From Riptortus pedestris (Eukaryota; Arthropoda; Insecta; Hemiptera; Alydidae): 64,000 nucleotides of DNA. Below the pieces are notes generated by a model. The model saw nothing but the letters and a program-made list of their open reading frames with translations, was not told the DNA's origin and ran no database searches. Shown here one piece after another: positions 10,771-22,451 of the stretch (position 1 is the stretch's first letter; each line of letters starts with the position of its first letter). The translations under genes and the position numbers were made by a program. The stretch spans positions 4,636,001 to 4,700,000 of the forward strand of contig CM032230.1 of NCBI GenBank assembly GCA_019009955.1. The letters run 5' to 3'.

Positions 10771-12901
10771 ATATATTATTATTATTTATTAACGTCCACT
10801 TTTTGCAACTCAAGCTATAAAAATCTCGACATAACCACCAGTGTTTCGGTTTAGGCCCGATAGTTTCCCAGAGCTTATCGCTGGACGGATTTTGACGAAC
10901 CGGGTATCGTTTTGTTCGTCTCGGTCGACTTTTGCTTTGAAAAATTATCGGATCCGTAATATCTCTCGATCCGTAATAGCTAGAGGCCCTCGAAAATTTT
11001 TATTCCCGGCCGCATTTTTTCCCCTTTAAATTCGCTATAAATCCGAGGGTAAGCCCGATCTCTTTCCCGACCGGGGGAAAAACTCTCCGATAAACCCCTG
11101 AGCCGTAGACACCTTTAGCTTCGACATAGGACGGTTCGATTCCCGTAGCGAGGTGCTCAAAGTCGAAAATCGATTTTCCGCGGAAACGGCCCTGACCCCC
11201 CCCCCGTTTTTCGGTCGATTTTCGGTTTCGAGGGTTTTTTTCACGTCTATAGGAAATTATCTACCTTTTCACCGAGGCTTTTCCCCGAATTTGCCCCTGC
11301 CGCCCCACACGACCCTCTCGAAGTCGGGCTTCGAAAAAAGCCTCTCTCTGTCGCCCTCTCCCGCCGCCCCGGAGGCCGGTGAGGGAAATCCGCTTCCGAG
11401 CCCTCATCCCTTACCCGCCCCTCTATTAAAAACCCAAAACCGGCTCCGGCTCGGACTTTTAGAGCGAGAGGGAAAAATCCGAGAGTGCGAAAACCCACGA
11501 ATTTTCGCCTAAACGAATTTTTCCCGGCCCCCCGGAAAACGCTACGGGGTCGAGCGACCCGTCCGAAGACGCGGGCCGTCGAGTACTACGACGCACGTGC
11601 CGCGATAAAAATTTACTCCCCGATCCCCGAGAGAGAAAAATTTTTAAACGCGGATTTTCGAGAAAAGTGGTCAAAATCGCCGAATCCGAAAGCGCGCGTT
11701 TCGCCCGTGAATTTCCCAGCCAAACTGGCAATACTTGGGGGAAAACTGACGAGCGCACGTTGTAGGGCGTATGCGGGTTTCTTCTTTGAAAAATTGTCGA
11801 ATCTCCGATATCTCCACTCTGGGAGGAGCTACGGACCCTCAAAGTCGGCCATTTCGACCCTGTTTTTGATCACTCTTTGGGGCGTAACCGACGCTCATTT
11901 CGCGCTATATCCGCGAGATTTTGCACGGTGGTAGCCTGATAGATTGTGAATCGATTCGTGTGCGACACTTTTTTATAGTTTTTAATTTTTATGGCAAAAC
12001 TTTAAAATTTCGCAAAATCGCCTGTTTTTCACCATTTTTTCCAAAAATCGAGTTTTTCCGGGTACCAGCCCACTTCCGGTCGGGACTTATCGCGCCTCAT
12101 TTCGAAGCCCCGGGTGCCGTGATATACAGAAAATTCCGAAAACCCGGGATTTTTGTCCCTGGGCCGAGATAGGCCCTCTTGAAAAAAGGCTACTTTCGAA
12201 ACGACCCCTTTTTTCAGGGGGCCCTGGCTCCCCGGAAGTGGGGGCTGGAAAGTCCGGATTCGAGCCGGTGACTCTCCAAAGACTGACGTTTAACGCCGTT
12301 CTGCTATAAATGACGAAAAAGTACGGCGAATGAGGTTCAGCGAGGCGAGAAGGCGAAATTTCGTGTTTTCCGAGAAACGACGTTTTTGGGGCTCGGAATG
12401 GCGGACTTAAGGCCGCCCAGGGGGCCGACCGCTGGGCCGATCGGGGCGTAAGGGGTACGGAATCGAAGAAGACATTCTCACGGACCGAACGAGACCTCGA
12501 CCGTCCGGATCCGACGTCCTGGGCGAGAGCTACGATTTTTCGAAGGGGAAAAACGCCGACCTTTAAGAGCGGCGGTATGGGGAACAGTTTTTCCTCCGCG
12601 AGATTCGAACGGATAAACCCCCCCCCCCCCCTTTGGGCTATTCGAGGGGGGCAATCTCGCAGGGGGGCAAAGGCAGGGACCGTAGGAACGATATTCTGGC
12701 CTCACTCACCGAGGGATTTTTCTCCCCAATAATTTGTAATTGGGGCGGGTTACCACCCTTTTCTAGCCAGGATGGGACTTAGGATTTTATTTAATGAGTT
12801 TCGTCACTAAATAAATTCCCTTGCCCAGGCGGGAATCGAACTCGCCACTCTAGGATTACCATGTGAGATTAAAGGCAACGCATGGCTAACCTGAGCCCCC
12901 A
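10771..12901 (-). repeat. full-length tRNA-derived SINE, reverse, split by a GC-rich insertion
   Basis: The two halves are 10771-10816 (tail and 3' end) and 12738-12901 (body and tRNA-like head ending in GGGGGCTCAGGTTAGCC on its own strand). A 9-base target duplication GCACTAGCT flanks the pair at 10762-10770 and 12902-12910, proving they were one SINE. The host sequence is HINE subfamily B on both sides. Confidence 0.85.
10817..12737. mobile_element. unidentified GC-rich ~1.9-kb insertion
   Basis: Strikingly richer in G+C and CpG than everything around it, with runs of C (12617-12631) and many CGAAA/TTTCG words. It sits inside a SINE, so it arrived as a discrete insertion. No terminal inverted repeats, no clear target duplication and no convincing protein: the open frames at 11459-11934 overlap on both strands, as expected by chance at high GC. 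On the minus strand two B-box-like sites occur (GGCTCGAATCCGG near 12265, GTTCGAATCTCGCGG near 12605). The nature of the element is unknown. Confidence 0.6.
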
Positions 12902-12910
12902 GCACTAGCT

Positions 12911-13215
12911 GTAGTAAATAGTTTTCAATGAATGCAATATGTTATATTCAGATATATTTCATTAAATTGTTCTTCTTTCCTGCCTAGAATAATTCTATCT
13001 ATTCAGTTCTGCGGTTTTGGCTGTCCTCTTTGTTTACAATTCAGCAGCTTTCTGTTGTAGATATAATTAGCTTGTAAATTGACTGAATGATGCCTTATTA
13101 CCGTTTGTATTTATTTGCTTAACATTCACAGTGGTGTTACCAGTATGTAGCTTTCTTTATCTGTTGTAAACCTTCCCTTAGGAAATTTGTTTAGTTTATG
13201 AACTTTCCCGCATGG
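12911..13215 (-). mobile_element. HINE-like subfamily B copy (right half), reverse
   Basis: Continuation of the element interrupted by the SINE at 10771. It reads through TTTACAATTCAGCAGCTTTC, the CACAGTGGTGTTACC block and a decayed 5' end (GGAAATTTGTTTAGTTTATG, CATGGCAGAC). Confidence 0.5.
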
Positions 13216-13394
13216 CAGACTTTATTTATTCCCTTGTTTTATGATTTTGGGATATTCTGAGACTAACTAAATTAATTTTTGCCTTTCTTCTGATTCATAT
13301 GGTCAATATTATTATTACCTAATTCCTTTACATTACTTTCTTGTGTATTATTTTATATATGTTAACTTATACATGATCTATTTATCAAATCTAT

Positions 13395-13665
13395 AAAAAA
13401 GTTATTTTTTGCTAAAACCTGGCTTCCTAGTAATATGTTATGCCTATCACTAATGTCTAGTACATAAAGTTTAATAATAGTACTTTCTAAAGAAGGGAAA
13501 TGATATTTAAGATCTGCAGTAACATGTCTCAAGAGAACTGCTCTTTTGCCCTGCGGGAGTGATGACAGTGAAATCTTCATATCTTTGAACACGAGTATTA
13601 AGAGATTCAGGGGTAATAAAGTTTTTACTAGAACCAGTGTCAATTAACCATTTATATCTATAGGG
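13395..13665 (-). pseudogene. retrotransposon aspartic protease remnant (gypsy type)
   Basis: The minus strand reads KWLIDTGSSKNFITPESL, the active-site D-T-G of retroviral-type proteases. After a frame change near 13550 it reads YVLDISDRHNILLGSQVL, the conserved hydrophobic-Leu-Gly block near the protease C-terminus. A frameshift breaks it. No reverse transcriptase, integrase or LTR was found nearby, so it is an isolated relic of a Ty3/gypsy-like element. Confidence 0.65.
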
Positions 13666-13699
13666 CAATAATAAATAATAAGGGAAAGAGACATTTGTT

Positions 13700-14223
13700 A
13701 TTTAATTCAGACTGCTTGGTGGATAGCCATTCCATGGACATTTTTCTTTTTCTTCGCTTTCTCTTTGATTTTCTAATACATAAAAAAAAAACATTTATAA
13801 CTTTACTTATATTTATATTCAATCATGACGCAGAATTACAGAGAATAAAGCCACTGAACTAGTAACTGGCATATAACCTTCCAGGGTTGATCTTGAAGGA
13901 AAATTCTCTCTCTAAGCTAACAATAGCTAATATTTCGAAACCACAAAATGTTCAAATTATAAAATATGTATATTTACCAATTGAGTGTGCAGAATGGTGA
14001 ATAAATCGAACGAGCTAACCAAAGATTATTGAAAAAATATTAACAAGCACAGAATATTCCATATCTACATTGGATAGCAAGCTATAAAGACACATACTTT
14101 TTTTGTAAGTCTCCCTGTATTGCAAAACAATTGTCATGGAGAAACTGTAAACTGCAATTTCCAAGCAGATATGACACACTACTGAACTCATTTCACCATA
14201 CATTCTCTAGTTCTAAATAAAAA
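13700..14223. other. AT-rich sequence without a recognised feature
   Basis: No repeat termini, splice-bounded exon or RNA gene recognised. Confidence 0.4.
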
Positions 14224-14590
14224 GTCCGTCACGCAGGGGCTGCGTAAACTAAGCAGATTTCCCACGTGAAGTTTTACAATAGAGAAATTTCTCGAGAGCC
14301 TAACAGTTACGGAAACGGCCGAACCAGCTTTTGGCGGAAACTCACAACTAGAACCGAAGTTAGCCGATCTCATCTCGTTAATATTTAAGATAGAGAATAA
14401 ATTTATATAACAATTTTAAAGTAAATTTAATTTGCAATAAGATTGATTCCATACAATTTTCTGATTTCAGCTATTAACGAACTTGATCTTTATTTTTACA
14501 TAAAATGTTTAAATATGGAGTCTGGTAACGATGAAGCAAAAATTGCGACTGCTAGAGCGTTAACAGACAGATATACACACACACACACAC

Positions 14591-14648
<58 letters not shown>

Positions 14649-14967
14649 TGCTGTGAAATAGTCTTTGAACAAAACTGTTCTTGTGAGAATAATTTAAATA
14701 ATTTCATTTTAGCACTTAATTTTTTACTTATTATTTTGCTATGAGTCCTAAATATATTGTGCATTTAACTTTATAATGTAAAAATGTGTACAGTGGTGGA
14801 TAAAAGGATTTATAACTGCTTGTCAATATTGTCACTATTAGGTTCTAAATTCTTTTTAAAATCCTTTCTATTGACATCATCTTAATGGTTACATTATTAT
14901 CATCTCTTTCTCTTGAAATCAGTATAAACGTTCAGTTGGAAGGTACAACATATTTGTAAAAACAAAA

Positions 14968-15302
14968 GTCCGTCACGCAGGGGCTGCGTAAACTAAGCAG
15001 ATTTCCCACGTGAAGTTTTACAATAGAGAAATCTGCATACTGGTAACACAATACCACCGTGATTAGATAATGAGAAATCTTTCGGTTAATTAAAATAAAT
15101 TTGCAACTGAAACGGCTTCTGAATTGTAAGAATAATTTATATTTTAATAACTCAAATTTTAGTAGTCCAAGAACAATTTTGAACGGACCTCATTTTCGTC
15201 ATCTCCTGGGTAGGATCGATGGACATTTGAAGAAAATTTTCGAAAATCGCGTCATGAGTACGACCTCAATAGCTGATTTCCCTTAGGGGAAATCTGCTAA
15301 AA
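14968..15302 (+). mobile_element. short HINE-like element nested in the Tc1-like element
   Basis: Complete ends: GTCCGTCACGCAGGGGCTGC at the left; palindrome CTGATTTCCCTTAGGGGAAATC and TGCTAAAA at the right. Interior is the subfamily B core without a (TA)n tract. Sits in the 5' non-coding part of the transposon. Confidence 0.75.
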
Positions 15303-15425
15303 AAAAACCATTTTTATTCATAGAATACTGTGTTTTTTCAAACAGTAAGTAAAATTTATAGTGTAAAATAATTTTCTTAATAAACTTATTTTTTTCTGTA
15401 TTTTAAACTAACTGATTTTCAGGAA

Positions 15426-16334
15426 ATGGCGAAAATTAATCTTCTTGATAGACAGAAAGTGATTATTTTTTAATCAGCAGGGCCTTACTATTCGTGAAAT
15501 TCAAAGGCAAATGAAAGGTTCTTTTTCAGGAATACACTATATCATTAAAAAATTTAAAAACAGCAAATGTATTGTGGACATAAAACGTTCTGGTAGGCCC
15601 TGAAAGTTAAACTGTGCTGCAGAAAAACATTTGAAGTTGTTATTTTTGCGCAACCCCAAAAAGAATAGCACACAACTTGCTCAAGAAATAGCTGAAGCCA
15701 CAGGTACACAAGTATCTTCTTCTTTGGTTAGAAGGAAACTTATACGTTTTGGACTTAGGGGATGTGTGGCTAAGAAAAAACCATTTTTCCGTCGTGGAAA
15801 AAAGTTTTATGGACCGACGAATCAAAATTTGAAATGTTTGGCTCTAGGAGAAGCTCCATGCAGCATGGAGGAGGTTCTATAATGGTTTGGGGTTGCTCTC
15901 CGGCTATGGAGTAGGAGATGTTGTGAGAATAGAAGGGAAAATAGTTGCTAAAAAATATCACAGTATTCTTACATCTAACGCAATACCATCTGGGTTGAGG
16001 CTTATAGCACCGGGATTTGTTTTGCAGCATGACAATGATCCAAAGCATACAGCCAGAACTATCAAAGATTATGTGGCAAGAAAAGAAGAACAGGGACAGT
16101 TAAAATGTATGGGATGGCCACCTCAGAGTCCTGATTTTAATCTTATAGAGCATTTGTGGGAATTAATTGACAGAAAAAGAATTGAAAGGCAACCAAATTC
16201 TTTAGAAGAGCTGTGGAGAATCCTAAAAGAATAGGAAAAAAATTTCCCCTGATTACATAGCCTCTTTAATTTCTAGTGTTAAAGATAGATTGCTGACCGC
16301 CAAAAGAAATAAAGGAGGACATACTAGATACTAA
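15426..16334 (+). pseudogene. Tc1/mariner transposase pseudogene
   Basis: Reads MAKINLLDRQKVIIF then a stop; IREIQRQMKG and a Paired-like HTH region follow. Catalytic D1 lies in WTDESKFEMFG, D2 in LQHDNDPKHTA and E in PDFNLIEHLWE, ending GGHTRY and stop. Thirty-eight residues separate D2 and E, which is the DD38E pattern reported for the Intruder group of Tc1-like elements rather than the DD34E of Tc1. In-frame stops (e.g. 15471, 15601, 15880) and frame changes show it cannot act. Confidence 0.85.
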
Positions 16335-16546
16335 TTTTTTGTTTGTGCTATATGGTTATTAAATATTTTTTCGCTGCAATATTATATGGGTGGTATTTTT
16401 AATTAAATAAAATATTTGTTTCACAATAATTTTGTTTTTTTCCTTTTCTTCCAACTTAGATTATTTAAAAAATTACTTTGTTCAAAGGCTTTTTCACAGC
16501 ACTGTATATATATATATATATATATATGTATACATATATATTTATA

Positions 16547-17922
16547 CTAGCTCAGATACCCGGATTCGCCCGGGAATTCATTTGAGGCTGAATGGTGGTG
16601 GTATTTTTTTTGGAAAGGCATTACTTTGCATAATCTTCTGACATTTACCCGTCCCAGTGTTTAGGGTTAATTCCAGTTGTTGGCGTTTGTTAATAATAAA
16701 ATTAATTTTTTATGTAAGTTTTCACTGTCCTCCAAATTGTCATATTTCCCGTAGACAAATAGACAATGAAATATCGCGAATTTTTATTTCAGGCCTCCCT
16801 TATAACCCCCACTCCCGTTCTAACCTGAACATTTTAATATAGCTTATAATCATGGAAGAATTAATGCTAATTGACATACCGAGTTTTTTTAAGTTCGGTT
16901 TACTCGTTAGCGCTCAATGAAATCGTTGACTCCCGTTTTAGTTTATAGTGTATATCTTGTTTATACTTTGTTAAAAGACAAAAATGAATATGTCAAAAGT
17001 TACTCTAAATAACAAAATAAACCACTTTTGTTATGTTCATATTTGCCGAAAATGCAATAAGAAACGAAATACCGCTATTTTTAATTTCAGGCCTCCCATA
17101 TAACCCCCACTCCTGCCCATCCCTAGAAATGGTAGTATTGCTTTTTATAAGGAAGGCGTTAGTGCTAATTCACATACCGAGTTTGGTTTAGTTCGGTTGA
17201 GTCTTTTGTGTCAAATAAAATTGTTCACTTCCGCTATAGGTTTTAGCGTATATCTCGTTTATAATTCGGTATACGAAAAAAGTGTATATAACAAAAGTTA
17301 CTCTAAATAACAAAATAAACAACTTTTGTTATGTTCATATTTGCCGCAAAACCAATAGGAAACGAAATATCGCTATTTTTAATTTCAGGCTTCCCTTATA
17401 ACCCCCACTCCTGCCCGTTCCTAGAAATGTTGGTGTAGCTTGTTATAATGAAAGCGTTCGTGCTAATACACATACCGAGTTTTCTTTATTTCGGTTGTGT
17501 CTTTTGTCCCAAATAAAATTGTTCACTTCCGCCGTAGGTTTTAGCGTATATCTCGTTTATAAATCGGTATATGAAAAAAGTGTATTTAACAAAAGTTACT
17601 CTAAATAACAAAATAAACAACTTTTGTTAGTTCATATTTGACGAAGAACCAATAGGAAACGAAATATCGCTATTTTTAATTTCAGGCCTCCCCTATAACC
17701 CCCACTCCTGTTCATCTCAGAGAATTTTAATATAGCCTAAAGTCTAAGTTGGGTTAGTACTAATATACATACCTAGTTTCATAAAATTCGGTTCAGCCGT
17801 TTATGCGTGAAAAGGTAACAAACAAACAAACAAACAAAATGTAGTTATGGTGTCTAAGACATGTGAAACGAAAAGTTATCGTGAAATTTCACGAAAAAAA
17901 TCAATGTACAGACAGAGGTTAC

Positions 17923-17985
<63 letters not shown>
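16547..17985 (-). mobile_element. non-autonomous Helitron H3 with several internal units
   Basis: Reverse copy. Left: CTAG terminus and hairpin (CCCGGATTCGCCCGGG on the plus strand). Right: GTAACCTCTGTCTGTACATT running into (TA)n at 17928-17986. The interior repeats a unit of about 300 bases, each with AAAAGTTACTCTAAATAAC (near 16997, 17292, 17595). The exact right end is hidden in the microsatellite. Confidence 0.7.
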
Positions 17986-17992
<7 letters not shown>

Positions 17993-18211
17993 GAACGGAC
18001 CTCATTTTCGTCATCTCCTGGATAGGATTGATGGACATTAGAAGAAAAGTTTTGAAAATCGCTTCATGAGTACGACCTCAATAGCTAAAACCCGATAAGT
18101 AGAAGTGAGGGTTGGCCAATAGCTAAAACCTCATTTAGTATTTAAATAAAGTATGGCATAGATCAAATAAACATTTTTGAGTTGATATAATTTTAATTGG
18201 TGAATCACACA

Positions 18212-18384
18212 ACATATTTGAATGTAGGTATACCTAGATTGGAGAGTTCCATACCTGCCTGGGCAATAGGAATATATTTAGTGACAAACTCATTAAATAA
18301 AATCCTAGTCCCACCCTGTTTAGAAAAGAGTGGTAATCTGTAGACAACCCGTCCCAATTAGCAATAGTAGACGTAAATAAATAG
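18212..18384 (+). repeat. tRNA-derived SINE copy
   Basis: Body reads CTGCCTGGGCAATAGGAATA, GTGACAAACTCATTAAATAA, GTGGTAATCTGTAGACAACC and ends near GTAGACGTAAATAAATAG. The tRNA-like head is decayed. Confidence 0.6.
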
Positions 18385-18542
18385 ATATTTGCATGTATTT
18401 CACCTAGTGATGACCTGCTGAAAACAATATTTGCTATTTAAGCTTGGATAAGATGTATCATGATATATTCACTTATTGCTAAAGTGCGACAACTAAAAAG
18501 GAGATTTACACAAGGCTGAAAACTAAAACATTTACTATACAA

Positions 18543-19338
18543 CTAGCTCAGATACCCGGCTTCGCCCGGGAATTCATTTGAGGCTGAATGGTGATGGTAT
18601 TTTTTAGCAGGCTTTACATTGCACAATATTTTGACATTTACCAGTCCCAGTGTTTAGGATTGATACCCGTCGTTGCCGGTGATTTGCTAATAATAGAATT
18701 ATTTGTTCGATAATTCTTCACAGTCTTCGATATTTTTATATTTCCCGTTTCTTATACATGTAAATATGGTGAATTTTTATTTCAGGCCTCCCTTATAACT
18801 CCCCTCCCGTTCGAACCTAAAAATTTTAATATAACTTATAATCATGGAAGAATTAATGCTAATTGACATACCGTCAAGTAGCTTTTGTTAAGTTCGGTTC
18901 AGCCGTTAGTGCCCGCTAAAGTTTTAACGTATAACTCATTTATACTTAGTTATACGACAAAAGTGTATATAACAAAAGTTACTCTAAATAACAAAATAAA
19001 CAACTTTTGTTATGTGCATATTTGCCGAAAAACCAATAGAAAACGAAATATCGATATTTTTAATTTGGCTTCCCTTATAACCCCCACTCCTGTTCGTTTC
19101 AGAGAAAATTAATATAGCCTAAAGTATAATTTGGGTTAGCAGTAATATACATACCAAGTTTCATAAAATTCGGTTCTGCCGTTTGTGCGTGAAAAGGTAA
19201 CAAACAAACAAACAAACATACACGAAAGAAACAAAATGCAGATATGGTGTCTATGACATGTGAAACGAAAAGTTATCGTGAAATTTCGCGAAAAAAATCA
19301 ATGTACAGACAGAGGTTACAATTTTATATATATATAGA
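18543..19338 (-). mobile_element. non-autonomous Helitron H4, both ends intact
   Basis: 796 bases. 3' end CTAG with the CCCGGGCGAAGCCGGG hairpin, flanked by T; 5' end TCTATATATATATAAAA flanked by A, the A/T insertion typical of Helitrons. One internal ~300-base unit. No protein coding. Confidence 0.85.
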
Positions 19339-20804
19339 TTTTTCAATACAAAGAATAGTGATGGATATATTTTGAATTTTCGAAGTCCCCTTCCCACTGG
19401 TCCGATTTATATAAAATTGTAACATCTTTCTGTATATTGATTTTTTTTAGCGAAATTTCAAGATAACTTTTCGTTTCACATGTCATAGACACCATAACTG
19501 CATTTTGTTTCTTTCGTGTCTGTTTGTTTATTTGTTACCTTTTCACGCATAAACGTCTGAACAGAAGTTTATGAAACTAGGTATGTATATTACTACTAAC
19601 CAAACTTAGACTTTAGGCTATGTTAATATTCTCTGAGACGAAAAGGAGTGGGGGTTATAAGGGAGGCCTGAAATTAAAAATAGCGATATTTAGTTTCCTA
19701 TTGCATTTTCGGCAATTATGCACATAACAAAAGTTGTTTATTTTGTTATTTGAAGTAAGTTTTGTTAAATACTTTTGTCATACACCGAATTGTAAACGAG
19801 ATATACGCTAAAACCTATAGCGGAAGTGAACAATTTTATTTGGCACAAAAGACTCAACCGAACTAAATAAAACTTGCTATGTGTATTAGCACTAACGCCT
19901 TCCTTATAATAAGCCATACTAAAATTTCTAGGGACGGGCAGGAGTGGGGGTTATAAGGGAGGCCTGAAATTAATAATAGTGATATTTCGTTTCTTATTGG
20001 GGTTTCGGCAAATAAGCACATAACAAAAGTTGTTATATTTTGTTATTTAGAAAAATTTGCTCAACAATTCTTTTCAATATGAACTAAGGTAAATGTACCA
20101 GTAATAGACACCCGGAAATCTAAATTAAAATAGTAAGCCTTTGGCACGACTGAGAGGGTCCAAATCCAGGCAGGTTTGCTGCTAGAACACTCTGGTCGGT
20201 AACCCCTGAACTACAGATGGCGCGAAGCCATAATGTTTCCGCTGCAATTGATTTGTTAGTGACATTTAGTGAGTTGTCTTCCTCAGCATGGTTTTCTTAC
20301 CACTTTTCTTAATGAGTTAAGTTGAGAATTTTGTCAATAATTTTTTTCTAAGTAAGGTATTTTAACAGCTGGTCATCATTTCTTAATCTAAAACTCTAGG
20401 AATTGATTTATTGTGACACGGCATCCTATAGTTTACCTGTACGTCACATGGAGGGAGTGTCTATAACTAAAACACGTCTCGAGGTTTGTAACCAGTAATA
20501 GACACCCCTGTCTAATACTGAGATTTTCATTTTTTTTATATTTCTATTCATATGTTCTTTAAATTGGTTTGTATTTATTAATGAAGTTATTCTGTCTAAG
20601 TTTCATTCAATTCTGGCCACAGGAATTAGTATTTGACATGAGTGTCAATTTCTGATGCATTAGTCTGTCTAATACTAATACATGAATATATATTTGTTAC
20701 ACAAATTTACAATACTCTGGATATTTTATGTAGTTCACTGAATTGTTGATTATAAATTAATATACACAGCATAGTGTCTATTTATTAATTTACAGGTAAG
20801 CACA

Positions 20805-21432
20805 ATGGGTCCCAAAGAATTGAAAATTTGGAAATATCCTGAGGAAAGTATGCTCAATGCTATTGCTGATGTCCATCGAGGTGTCCTAATAGCCACAGCA
20901 GCTAAAAGACATGGAGTGCCACGAAAATCAATTTGATGTCACAGAATCCTCCTAAAATGTTGACTTTTGGGATTAAAGCTGCAGCATTGATGATGTGAGA
21001 GAAGATGTCACTGTAGATAACATTCAAGAACATGAATTTGTAAAAGAAAATACTTCTCTACATGAAGATGAAGATAATACACAAGAATGTTATGCAGAAG
21101 TGAATAACATTGAAGATGCATCTCTAAACATGTTGATTCGTTTAGAAAAGTGCTAGATACGATCAACCTAACAAACGACGTAAATGTGCAGGGCAGAGTA
21201 GGAGATATTTGCATTGTACTGGTGGGCGGGAAAAGGAAAACAATAAAATCCTTGCCAAAATAACAGATGTGGGAGTTACATTCAGTCCTTGTAATAGAAC
21301 GAGGAATGTTTTTTTTGTAAAATAATAAAGGAGCTATCAAAATTGGTTATTCTGATATAAAAAAAATACTTCCAAAGCCGCTGGAATTTGAAGAAAGATA
21401 TCAGTTTTCAATTCCCCTTGAAATAGATTTAT
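20805..21432 (+). pseudogene. pogo-like transposase relic with Pipsqueak HTH
   Basis: Opens MGPKELKIWKYPEESMLNAI then VHRGVLIATAAKRHGVPRKS followed by a stop. The ALxAV..G.....AAK.(H/Y)GVPR pattern is the Pipsqueak DNA-binding fold of pogo-type transposases. Later fragments are acidic (EDEDNTQECYAE) and the end reads FEERYQFSIPLEIDL and stop. The catalytic DDD region is not found, so the relic joins an N-terminal to a C-terminal piece. Confidence 0.65.
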
Positions 21433-21848
21433 AATTTCACCGAAATGTTCATTTTTGTTATTAAATAATATAATTTCAAAAAAAAAATTGAGATTGTTTT
21501 TCTGCTGCATTGCTTATTTAATTTTTCATAGTTTTGTACATTGTTACTAAAAAACATTATACATTTATTACAAATAAAATTTATGAAAAGCTTTCATTAT
21601 TATGTATCATTTGTCTATTTCCATCCAGTAAAAACATCAGTGTCAATTACTAGTACAGAGATGTGTCTATTACTAAATTTTTGTCTATTACTGATGCAAA
21701 TTAAGGTATTAGAATTGTTAAAAATGTTAATACAAAACAGCGCAATATTGCCAAATAGTTTTCAGAATTCAAAAGGCAGTAAATTTGCCACTACCTGACA
21801 CAATTTTCGAAAACTCACAACAAAAACTAATGGTACGGTTTGAAAAAA

Positions 21849-22282
21849 GTCCGTCACGCAGGGGCTGCGTAAACTAAGCAGATTTCCCACGTGAAGCTTT
21901 ACAATAGAGAAATCCGCCTAATAACAGCTGTAGTACGAAGTGATCTCTAAACCTATTCACGAGGGACGAATAGTTCTGGAAACGGCCACCAGAGTCCGGA
22001 ACATGGCGGGGTTCCGTCGACCACACTCACAATACAAATGCAAATATCTCGGTTAATATTCAAGATACAGAATAAATGTATAGAACAATATTTATAGTAC
22101 ATTTAATTTACAATAAGATTGATTCTATACAATTTTTCGATCCGACGCATAATAATGGAGATATTTTGAATTTTCAAAAATCCCCCCTCCCACTTGTCCG
22201 ATTTCAGCCATTAACGAACTTGATCTTTCTTTTTACATAAAACGCTTAAATATGAAGTTTGGTAACGATCAAACAAAAATAG

Positions 22283-22330
<48 letters not shown>

Positions 22331-22451
22331 GAACGGACCTCATTTTCGTCATCTCCTGGGTAGGATCGATGGACATTTGAGGAAATTTTTCAAAACTCGC
22401 GTCATGAGTACGACCTCAATAGCTGATTTCCCTCAAGGGAAATCTGCTAAA
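21849..22451 (+). mobile_element. HINE-like element nested in the pogo-like element
   Basis: Complete forward copy from GTCCGTCACGCAGGGGCTGC to ATCTGCTAAAA, with (TA)n at 22288-22325 and palindrome GATTTCCCTCAAGGGAAATC at the 3' end. It is the youngest layer of a three-level nest. Confidence 0.8.

Larger units (their letters stand above)
14646..16504 (+). mobile_element. Tc1-like DNA transposon (DD38E spacing), inactive
   Basis: Terminal inverted repeats begin CAGTGCTGTGAAA and continue through CTTTGAACAAA at both ends, flanked by TA inside a (TA)n tract. About 1.86 kb, of which 14968-15302 is a later HINE insertion. The transposase remnant is described separately. Confidence 0.85.
14224..18089 (+). 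mobile_element. HINE-like element 6 carrying two insertions in its (TA)n tract
   Basis: The 5' half (GTCCGTCACGCAGGGGCTGC to TAACAGACAGATA, then a (CA)n and (TA)n tract) is 14224-14645. The matching 3' half (AATTTTGAACGGACCTCATT through ATGAGTACGACCTCAATAGC) is 17985-18089. Between them lie a Tc1-like element (14646-16504) and Helitron H3 (16547-17985). The terminal palindrome is lost. Confidence 0.65.

Noticed and set aside
11459..11934. Open frames of 127 and 149 codons on opposite strands in the GC-rich block
   Set aside because: They overlap, show no recognisable motif and are expected by chance where stop codons are rare; the frames are not continued in either direction.
13362..13643. 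93-codon minus-strand frame taken as an intact gene
   Set aside because: Half of the protease signature (DTG) is in another frame, so it is a broken retroelement remnant rather than a gene.
21541..21798. 85-codon plus-strand frame in the pogo-like element
   Set aside because: No transposase motif; lies after the relic's C-terminal stop in the non-coding end with GTCTATTACT repeats.
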